NCBI GenBank assembly: GCA_018882625.1
Contig: VERO01000143.1
Coordinates: 1 to 6,348 of the forward strand
From: Phycisphaerales bacterium
GTDB taxonomy: Bacteria > Planctomycetota > Phycisphaerae > Phycisphaerales > SM1A02
Direction of reading: 5' to 3'
Length of the DNA: 6,348 nucleotides
Below, piece after piece: positions 1 to 5,121 of the stretch. Under the pieces are notes generated by a model. It made no database searches. It worked only from the letters and a program-made list of their open reading frames with translations, and had not been told where the DNA came from. The position numbers and the translations under genes were made by a program. The number at the start of each line of letters is the position of its first letter. The first letter of the stretch is position 1.

Positions 1-1
1 G

Positions 2-217
2 ATGCGCACCGCGCGCGCGAACATTGCGACCATCCAGTCCACGCCGGTGAGCGCTGCGCATGCGGCGGAGCACGCCATCACCGTCGAGTCGCTCAAGCAG
101 CAGCTTGCCGCGCTCGATGCGCGGGCCAACGACTTTGCCGCAGGGCAGCGCCAGGCCGAGCTGCGGATCGGATGGCTCGTCAAGAACCGCGGCATGCCTC
201 CCCCGCCCACGTGGTAG
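2..217 (+). CDS. C-terminal part of an unrecognised protein (runs off the left edge)
   Basis: An open frame enters from the left edge and ends at TAG (215-217). The ATG at position 2 may be only an internal methionine, so the true start is probably outside the window. Third codon positions are almost all G or C, as in the other genes here, which supports real coding. The visible 71 residues include a charged, heptad-like stretch (roughly residues 27-58, with VESLKQQLAALDARA and AELRIGWLV) that could form a short amphipathic helix or coiled coil. A proline-rich tail ending PPPPTW follows. There is no signal peptide, membrane segment or catalytic motif in the visible part. I do not recognise the family and assign no function. 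The stop lies 81 bases before a tRNA gene that appears to have its own promoter. Confidence 0.6.
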   Translation: MRTARANIATIQSTPVSAAHAAEHAITVESLKQQLAALDARANDFAAGQRQAELRIGWLVKNRGMPPPPTW

Positions 218-233
218 GGGTGTTTCCGGCCAC

Positions 234-261
234 TTGCCGGCTCGACCGGATCTGCTATCTT
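234..261 (+). promoter_or_regulatory. Probable promoter of the tRNA-Gly gene
   Basis: A TTGCCG hexamer (234-239) resembles a sigma-70 -35 element. After 16 bases comes TATCTT (256-261), preceded by TGC, which gives an extended -10 pattern (TG-n-TATCTT). Transcription would begin near 268, about 30 bases before the mature tRNA. A small inverted repeat (CCGGC 226-230 with GCCGG 236-240) overlaps the -35 hexamer and may be chance in this G+C-rich DNA. The assignment rests on motif similarity and position only. Confidence 0.45.
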
Positions 262-298
262 TTCGGGTCTGCGCCCTTCGGGACGCAGTCAGGCAGTT

Positions 299-370
299 GC
301 GGGTGTAGCTCAGTGGTAGAGCGCCACCTTGCCAAGGTGGATGTCGAGGGTTCAAGTCCCTTCACCCGCT
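299..370 (+). tRNA. tRNA-Gly (anticodon GCC)
   Basis: A complete cloverleaf can be folded by eye. The acceptor stem GCGGGTG (299-305) pairs with CACCCGC (363-369). The D stem is GCTC/GAGC (308-311 with 319-322). The anticodon stem CCACC/GGTGG (324-328 with 336-340) encloses the loop TTGCCAA, with anticodon GCC at 331-333. The T arm is GAGGG-TTCAAGT-CCCTT (346-362), with one G-T wobble pair. The discriminator base is T370, as is usual for bacterial glycine tRNAs. The length is 72 bases, normal for this isoacceptor. The 3' CCA is not encoded (TCA follows the discriminator), so it must be added after transcription. The gene stands alone, not in a tRNA cluster. Confidence 0.97.
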
Positions 371-376
371 TCAGAG

Positions 377-407
377 ACCCCCGGTGCCATCAGGCATCGG
401 GGGTTTT
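377..407 (+). terminator. Intrinsic terminator after tRNA-Gly
   Basis: An 11-base-pair stem, CCCCCGGTGCC (378-388) with GGCATCGGGGG (393-403), contains a single G-T wobble and closes a four-base ATCA loop. A TTTT run (404-407) follows directly. A377 can also pair with T404. It starts seven bases after the tRNA 3' end, so the tRNA is probably made as a one-gene transcript. Confidence 0.93.
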
Positions 408-551
408 CATTGGCGGGCATCTTCCGGTGACGCCGCATCAGGCGGCACAAATCGTGCCTCGATAGCGCGATTCTTGTCCAATCCGGCATGGGATGCTCAA
501 CACGTCCCCTGCTGCCGCCGATCACCCCCTGCCGCGACTCGCGCGGCCAAT

Positions 552-556
552 GGAGG
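552..556 (+). promoter_or_regulatory. Ribosome binding site that sets the pilin start
   Basis: GGAGG lies four bases upstream of the ATG at 561. It decides in favour of this start over the upstream in-frame ATG at 384, which lies inside the tRNA terminator and would add a 59-residue extension of low-complexity character. I found no convincing promoter between the terminator (407) and this site. A GCCGC/GCGGC inverted repeat at 432-446 is the only other structure there. Confidence 0.6.
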
Positions 557-560
557 GAAG

Positions 561-749
561 ATGGACTGGACATCACGGCTGCGCCGGATCGAGCGGTTTA
601 TGCACGACGACCAGGGCGGGGAATCGGTGGAGTACGCGCTGACATCGGTGGTGGTGGCCATCGCGGCCACAGCTGCGCAACGGGCAATGATGGAGCACGT
701 GTCCGAGTTTGCGGCGGCATCGCTCGACCCGACGAGCGCGCCAAAGTGA
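561..749 (+). CDS. Flp-type pilin-like small protein
   Basis: The 62-residue product resembles type IVb (Flp/Fap) prepilins. It has a short basic leader with RLRRIERF (6-13), then DDQG (16-19) and GESVEYAL (20-27). In Flp prepilins a dedicated peptidase (TadV type) cuts after the glycine, and the mature protein carries Glu at +5 and Tyr at +6. Here cleavage after G19 puts E24 at +5 and Y25 at +6, an exact fit. A hydrophobic stretch follows (about 26-39) but is only about 14 residues long, ending at Q40-R41, which is shorter than in typical Flp pilins. The tail is MEHVSEFAAASL and then polar. The expected location is the inner membrane or a pilus/pseudopilus fibre. No assembly genes (ATPase, secretin, prepilin peptidase) lie in the window. 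The gene ends 45 bases before the next one on the same strand and could be co-transcribed with it. The family call is fairly sure; a role in a real pilus is not. Confidence 0.72.
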   Translation: MDWTSRLRRIERFMHDDQGGESVEYALTSVVVAIAATAAQRAMMEHVSEFAAASLDPTSAPK

Positions 750-794
750 GGTACGGCGGTCCCGGGACGCGGCGCGCCGGCACATGGCACGGTG

Positions 795-3488
795 ATGCGC
801 ATCGCCAGAGTCCTCGGAGCCGCGGCCGCAAGTGCGACCGCGAGCGTGTCGCTCGCCCAGGGTGGAGGGTTCCTCAACTGGGAATCACCCCACTCCCACC
901 CGATCGAGCTGACTCCTGACGGCCGCGTGCTCGTCGCCGTCAACACGGCCGACGCGAGGCTGGAGGTGTTCAACCTTGATGGAGGAACCCCCGTTCGGCG
1001 CGGATCGGTGCCTGTGGGACTCGACCCGGTGTCGGTGCGCGCGCTCGACAGCTCCACCGTCTGGGTCGTGAACCAGATCTCCGATTCGGTGAGCATCGTC
1101 GACCTGCCGTCCATGCGCGTGACCCGCACGGTGCTCGTGGGCGATGAGCCCGCAGATGTGGTGTTCGCAGGCTCTCCGCGCAAGGCATTCGTGTCGCTGT
1201 CGATTGCCGAGCGGGTTGCCGTGCTCGACGCGGCCAGCGCCACCGTGCTCGCGACCCTGCCGGTGGCGGGCAGCCAGCCGCGCGCCCTCGCGGCGAGCCC
1301 TGACGGCAGCCGGGTGTACCTCGCGATCTTCGAGTCAGGCAACCGGTCGACGCTCGTGCCCCGCAGCGCCGTGAGTGCAGCCAGCGGTCCCTACGGCGGG
1401 CAGAACCCGCCACCCAATGACGGGAACGCCTTCAACCCGCCCCGAGCACCAGGGCTGCCGCCCGCACCCGCCGTCCCGCACATCGTGCGCAGGAACGGCC
1501 AGGGGCGCTGGGTCGACGGCAACAGCCGCGACTGGACAAGCCTGATCGCATGGGATGTGCACGACCACGACATTGCGGTGATCGACGCGCAGACCAGCGC
1601 GGTCTCGTACATCAGCGGACTCATGACCATCGTGTCCGGCATCGGCGTGACCCCATCAGGCGATGTCGTCACGGTCGGCATCGATTCGCGCAACGACCTG
1701 CGGTTCGAGCAGAACGTCAACGGCGTGTTCGTGAAGTGCGTGGCGGCCGTGGCTCCCCAGGGCGCTGCCTCAAGCGCCGCATTCGACCTCAACCCGCATC
1801 TCGACTACTCGGCCCCGTCGACCACCGTGGTCAACAGGCTGCGCAGCGTGGGTGACCCGCGCGGTGTTGCGGTCGCCCCGGACGGATCGATGTGGACTGC
1901 GGGCATGGGCTCCAACAGCATCGTGTCGTTCTCGGCGACCGGAGAGAGGCGCGCGACAGTTTCCGTCGGCGAGGGCCCGACCGGCCTGGTCCTTTCGGCC
2001 GACGGCACGCGCGCCTATGCGCTCAACCGCTTCGGCGCCTCGGTGTCCGCCATCAGCACGGCATCAGCATCGGAGATCGCACGCGTCGGCTTCCACGATG
2101 CCACACCGCCCGATGTGCGCGCGGGACGCAAGTTCCTCTTCGATACGCACCTGACCTCAGGACTCGGGCAGGCCAGCTGCGCGTCATGCCATGTCGATGG
2201 CCGCAGCGACCGGCTTGCCTGGGACCTCGGCAATCCGCAGGGCAGCGTGCTCATCTTCGACGAGCAGTGCCAGGCACCGGCGGGATGCATCAACTGGCAT
2301 CCGATGAAGGGGCCGATGACCACTCAGACGCTGGTCGGCACGGTCGGGAACGAGCCGCTCCACTGGCGCGGCGAGAAGGAGAACCTGGCGGAATTCAACG
2401 AGGCGTACACGAACCTGCAGGGCCGTGACACGCAGATCACCCCACTGGAGATGCAGAGCCTCGAGCGCTACATCGCGTCGCTCACCTTCGGGCCCAACCC
2501 CAACCGCAACATCGACAACACGCTGCGCACATCGCTGCCCATCGCTGGCGGTGTGGTCACCGGTCCGGGCGGCACCGGCAATCCCGTCAACGGCCAGAGC
2601 ATCTTCAGCACGCAGCGGCTCTTTGGCGCGCCACCCGGCCTGCGCTGCGTCGACTGCCACCCCGGGCCGGCGGGCACCAACAACCGGGTGGACATCCCGG
2701 GGCCCGTGGAGACGCAGAACCGCAAGAACGCGCCGATGCGCGACACGTACCGCAAGGTGGGCGCCAACCGCCAGTCGCTCGAGGCCAACCGCGGCTTCGG
2801 GTTCGACCACGCAGGTGCCGAGGCCACGCTGCAGGACCTGCTCAACATCGGCTTCGGCAATCCTCAGACTCCCTTCCCTCCGCAGGCGCGTCGCGATGTG
2901 GAGGCCTTCTGCCTGAGCTTCGGCACCGACACGCACGCTGGCGTCGGGCAGCAGGTGACGGCGCGCAGCGGCGGCGGCCCCGGTGACGAAACCGCGCGCA
3001 TCACGCAGCTCGTCGGCATCGCCACGAGCCAGGCCGCGCAGGTCTCGCTCATCGCCAAGGGAGTCCAGGAGGGCCAGCCGCGCGGATGGATCCTGCAGGG
3101 CGGCGCCTTCGCAAGCGACCGCAGCGGCGAGAGCATCTCGCCGGCGGCGCTGCTTGCGGGCGCCGTCTCCGGCAGCGAGGTGACCTACACGCTTGTGCCC
3201 GCATCGATGGCGCGGCGACTGGGCATCGACCGGGATGGCGACAACGCGCTCGACGGCGACGAGCTCCTCGCGGGCACCGATCCCGCGGATCCGCGCAGCT
3301 ACCCCGGCGCGTGCACCGCAGACATCGCGCCAGTCGGTGCACTGGACGGTCAGGTCAGCGGTCCCGACCTCTCTGTGCTGCTGGCCAGCTGGGGCACTGC
3401 AGGACTGGGCGACCTTGACCGCAATGGCGTCGTCAACGGGCTTGACCTCACCGTGCTGCTCAGTGCATGGGGCCCGTGCGGCGACTGA
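795..3488 (+). CDS. Secreted beta-propeller/di-haem cytochrome (peroxidase-like) protein with dockerin-like C-terminus
   Basis: This 897-residue protein starts with a signal peptide (hydrophobic to about S19-L20-A21). Residues about 25-445 are YVTN-like propeller repeats, seen in phrases such as SVSIVDLPSMRV, ALAASPDGSRVYLA and VAVAPDGSM, with a proline-rich insert near 198-252. Residues about 450-690 resemble the cytochrome c peroxidase/MauG group. They hold two covalent haem c sites, C462-A-S-C-H466 and C618-V-D-C-H622, with HPMKGPMTTQT (502-512) and HWRGE (523-527) between them. NAPMRD (M648) and GFGFDHAG (H672) follow the second. M504, M508, M648 and H672 are candidate distal ligands by inference. 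A DxDxDN-type EF-hand-like loop (812-823) and a dockerin-like module (about 840-896) complete it. The expected location is periplasmic or cell surface, where it may act in electron transfer or peroxide/organic oxidation; the substrate is unknown. The start is ATG 795; GTG 792 directly precedes it in frame. No good ribosome binding site is visible. Confidence 0.9.
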   Translation: MRIARVLGAAAASATASVSLAQGGGFLNWESPHSHPIELTPDGRVLVAVNTADARLEVFNLDGGTPVRRGSVPVGLDPVSVRALDSSTVWVVNQISDSVSIVDLPSMRVTRTVLVGDEPADVVFAGSPRKAFVSLSIAERVAVLDAASATVLATLPVAGSQPRALAASPDGSRVYLAIFESGNRSTLVPRSAVSAASGPYGGQNPPPNDGNAFNPPRAPGLPPAPAVPHIVRRNGQGRWVDGNSRDWTSLIAWDVHDHDIAVIDAQTSAVSYISGLMTIVSGIGVTPSGDVVTVGIDSRNDLRFEQNVNGVFVKCVAAVAPQGAASSAAFDLNPHLDYSAPSTTVVNRLRSVGDPRGVAVAPDGSMWTAGMGSNSIVSFSATGERRATVSVGEGPTGLVLSADGTRAYALNRFGASVSAISTASASEIARVGFHDATPPDVRAGRKFLFDTHLTSGLGQASCASCHVDGRSDRLAWDLGNPQGSVLIFDEQCQAPAGCINWHPMKGPMTTQTLVGTVGNEPLHWRGEKENLAEFNEAYTNLQGRDTQITPLEMQSLERYIASLTFGPNPNRNIDNTLRTSLPIAGGVVTGPGGTGNPVNGQSIFSTQRLFGAPPGLRCVDCHPGPAGTNNRVDIPGPVETQNRKNAPMRDTYRKVGANRQSLEANRGFGFDHAGAEATLQDLLNIGFGNPQTPFPPQARRDVEAFCLSFGTDTHAGVGQQVTARSGGGPGDETARITQLVGIATSQAAQVSLIAKGVQEGQPRGWILQGGAFASDRSGESISPAALLAGAVSGSEVTYTLVPASMARRLGIDRDGDNALDGDELLAGTDPADPRSYPGACTADIAPVGALDGQVSGPDLSVLLASWGTAGLGDLDRNGVVNGLDLTVLLSAWGPCGD
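3312..3485 (+). other. Dockerin-like C-terminal module of the di-haem protein
   Basis: Two repeats of the dockerin type I style cover residues 840-897. The second is intact: D873-L-D875-R-N877-G-V-V-N881-G-L-D884, followed by LTVLLSAWG, with calcium ligands at loop positions 1, 3, 5, 9 and 12. The first keeps the helix (DLSVLLASWG) and D851, S855 and D858 at loop positions 5, 9 and 12. It has V847 and A849 where acidic or amide ligands are expected. Cysteines C840 and C895 bracket the module and could form a disulfide. In planctomycetes such tails are common on exported proteins, and their partner is generally not known. Confidence 0.75.
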
Positions 3489-3552
3489 CTGCGCGGGATC
3501 GCGATTCGGCGCAGTCCCGGCTCTCGAGCCCGTGAGGCACGACCGGCTCGTG
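3487..3552 (+). terminator. Possible terminator region: three successive hairpins after the di-haem gene
   Basis: GACTGCGC (3487-3494) pairs perfectly with GCGCAGTC (3509-3516) and starts within the stop codon. GGCT (3519-3522) pairs with AGCC (3527-3530). CACGA (3538-3542) pairs with TCGTG (3548-3552) around a CCGGC loop. None is followed by a T run, so this is not a standard intrinsic terminator. It could be a stability or attenuation structure, or chance in G+C-rich DNA. Confidence 0.3.
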
Positions 3553-3691
3553 AACCTAGGCGCTCCACCGCCGGACTCAAAGATCCACGTACTCCGGCCG
3601 GCCCGGTGGACTCCGGCGCTGCCGGCAGTACTCTCCTGACACTGGCCACCGCGGTTCGGTGGCCGACTCGCAACAAGGTCAGCGACCCATC
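3553..3691 (+). promoter_or_regulatory. Leader region of the second secreted-protein gene, with inverted repeats
   Basis: No gene is seen here. Three inverted repeats stand out. TCCACCG (3564-3570) pairs with CGGTGGA (3604-3610). CCGGC (3613-3617) pairs with GCCGG (3621-3625) around a three-base loop. The strongest is GGCCACCG (3644-3651) with CGGTGGCC (3657-3664), a perfect 8-base-pair stem around a CGGTT loop, 42 bases before the start codon. No T run follows it. I could not identify convincing -35/-10 elements, although the promoter should lie here if the gene is transcribed separately. Confidence 0.35.
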
Positions 3692-3696
3692 AGGAG
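3692..3696 (+). promoter_or_regulatory. Ribosome binding site for the second secreted protein
   Basis: AGGAG lies 10 bases before the ATG at 3707, a slightly long but workable spacing. It supports 3707 over the longer in-frame GTG start at 3659, which lies inside a hairpin and would put 16 polar residues ahead of the signal peptide. Another ATG at 3699 is in the wrong frame. Confidence 0.6.
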
Positions 3697-3706
3697 ATAT
3701 GGATTC

Positions 3707-5110
3707 ATGCGATCGTCCGCCGCATTCGCACTGATCTCGATCGCACTTCCTGCCGCCGTCGTCGGCCACGTCAGCGCGCGGCCGGGTGATGGCGGCGTTG
3801 CTGGCGGCGCGAACCCCGGTGCGGATGTCATCGTCGGCTCGATCCCGGATGTCTCGAAGTACGGATCAGTGGTGGTCAGCGGCCAGACCATCATGGCGTA
3901 CGCCATCGGCACCACCAGCTGCAACATCGGCACGGCCCAGCTCGAATGGTTCGCCCAGCCCAGCAACCGCCATCCCTTCATCCCGCAGAACATGTTCCGC
4001 CACAAGGACGGCCGGCTCGAGCAGATCGGCATGAGCTGGGGCAAGCACGGCTTCACCGCGCTGCAGGGCACCCTCTGCGGATCGTGCCAGTCCTCGGGCA
4101 CCGGCAACTTCCTAGGCATCGGATGCTCCGACCCGTACAGCTCCGGCCTCAACGGCAGCCAAAGCGGTCTCGGCGCGCGGTGGGAAGTCAATGCCTCAAC
4201 GGGCTTCTTCCCCGGAACCTACAACCAGGGCATGCCGGGCGCGCCCTCGACGATCGGCCGGCGGCTCCAGGTCAACGCCAACGACCTCAACCCATCGCTG
4301 AACGCGGGCTCGAGCTATCTCGTCGAGGCGCAGTACATCCACCCGCAGGACGCGGCAGCCGGCAATGACGACAACAACGGATCGTGGCGCGCATTCACGG
4401 TGGGGTCACTGACCTCCGGCGCCTACACGCTGACGCTGACCGGCCCGACAGTGCAGCAGAAGTCGGCCATCGAGGCGTGGCCCACCCTCAATCCTGCCGT
4501 CACGCTCGTGACGCGGGACGTCGCTGGCGACGGACGCTTCATCCTGGGCTACTACGTGCGCTCGAACGGCAACGGCACGTGGCGCTACGAGTACGCGATC
4601 CAGAACATCAACTCCGACCGCAGCGGTGGCCGCTTCTCCGTGCCCATCGGTTCCGGGGCCACCATCACCAACGTCGGCTTCCGTGACGTGAACTACCACT
4701 CCGGCGAACCCTTCGACTCCACCGACTGGTCCGCATCGGTCTCCGGCGGCAGCGTGACGTGGCAGGGTGGCGTGCACTCCGCCAATCCCAACGGCAACGC
4801 GCTGCGGTTCTGCACGATGTACAACTTCTGGTTCGATGCCGATCGGCCACCGACGCAGGCATTGGCGACCCTCGGGCTCTTCAAGCCCGGCGCATCAGGC
4901 GCCCCAAGCGCGGTCGACTTTGCGGTGCTCGGGCCGGCCGCAGCCAGCTCTCCCGCAGACCTCAACGGAGACGGCGCCGTGAACGCCACCGACCTGGCGG
5001 CGCTGCTCGCGGCGTGGGGAGGATCCGGCAGCGCCGACATCAACGGCGACGGATCGGTGAACGGCCTCGACCTGACCCAGCTCCTCGCCGACTGGGACGC
5101 GACACCCTAA
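3707..5110 (+). CDS. Conserved secreted protein of unknown function with dockerin-like C-terminus
   Basis: The 467-residue product begins with a clear signal peptide (hydrophobic about 5-20, likely cut near HVSA, 21-24). The N-terminal half holds dense motif blocks: AYAIGTTSCNIG (64-75), HPFIPQNMFRHKDGR (89-103), QIGMSWGKHGFTAL (106-119), a C124-x-x-C127 pair, GIGCSDPYSSGLNGSQSGLG (137-156) and GRRLQVN (184-190). I recall similar blocks in uncharacterised planctomycete proteins, but no function. The region about 275-393 looks like a beta-sandwich: YEYAIQNINSDRS, VGFRDVNYHSGEP, DWSASV, NPNGNALRFCTMYNFWFDA. The tail (418-464) is a dockerin-like pair. Five cysteines (72, 124, 127, 140, 369) and several conserved-looking histidines (89, 99, 114) could bind metal or form disulfides, which is speculative. 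There is no recognised catalytic motif. The product is expected outside the cytoplasmic membrane. Confidence 0.88.
   Translation: MRSSAAFALISIALPAAVVGHVSARPGDGGVAGGANPGADVIVGSIPDVSKYGSVVVSGQTIMAYAIGTTSCNIGTAQLEWFAQPSNRHPFIPQNMFRHKDGRLEQIGMSWGKHGFTALQGTLCGSCQSSGTGNFLGIGCSDPYSSGLNGSQSGLGARWEVNASTGFFPGTYNQGMPGAPSTIGRRLQVNANDLNPSLNAGSSYLVEAQYIHPQDAAAGNDDNNGSWRAFTVGSLTSGAYTLTLTGPTVQQKSAIEAWPTLNPAVTLVTRDVAGDGRFILGYYVRSNGNGTWRYEYAIQNINSDRSGGRFSVPIGSGATITNVGFRDVNYHSGEPFDSTDWSASVSGGSVTWQGGVHSANPNGNALRFCTMYNFWFDADRPPTQALATLGLFKPGASGAPSAVDFAVLGPAAASSPADLNGDGAVNATDLAALLAAWGGSGSADINGDGSVNGLDLTQLLADWDATP
4958..5107 (+). other. Dockerin-like C-terminal module of the unknown secreted protein
   Basis: Two intact calcium-loop repeats, 26 residues apart, end the protein. 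The first is D418-L-N420-G-D422-G-A-V-N426-A-T-D429 followed by LAALLAAWG. The second is D444-I-N446-G-D448-G-S-V-N452-G-L-D455 followed by LTQLLADWD. All five expected ligand positions are filled in both loops, unlike the first repeat in the neighbouring di-haem protein. There is no flanking cysteine pair. The second repeat shares VNGLDLT with the neighbour's second repeat. Confidence 0.8.
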
Positions 5111-5121
5111 GCAGGGGGCGG

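Noticed and set aside
299..370. tRNA-Gly as an integration site for a mobile element
   Set aside because: I saw no second copy of the tRNA 3' end in the window, no integrase gene and no change in base composition.
386..446. Repeated ATCAGGC-type sequence in the tRNA terminator loop and in the inverted repeat at 432-446
   Set aside because: The match is only a few bases long and is explained by chance between two G+C-rich hairpins.
384..560. N-terminal extension of the pilin gene back to the ATG at 384
   Set aside because: That ATG sits inside the tRNA terminator, the extension has no recognisable sequence, and a good ribosome binding site precedes ATG 561.
497..1342. Long reverse-strand open frame (281 codons) opposite the pilin and propeller genes
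   Set aside because: It is Arg/Ser/Thr/Ala-rich with no recognisable motif and lies opposite two well-supported genes; long antisense frames are expected in DNA this rich in G+C.
2184..2936. Reverse-strand open frame (250 codons) opposite the haem region
   Set aside because: It covers the conserved CxxCH-containing gene on the other strand, and its composition looks like an out-of-frame shadow.
561..3488. Pilin and di-haem genes as one frame split by a stop (they share a reading frame)
   Set aside because: The di-haem protein has its own signal peptide directly after its start, and the pilin is complete by family comparison, so the TGA at 747-749 is a normal stop.
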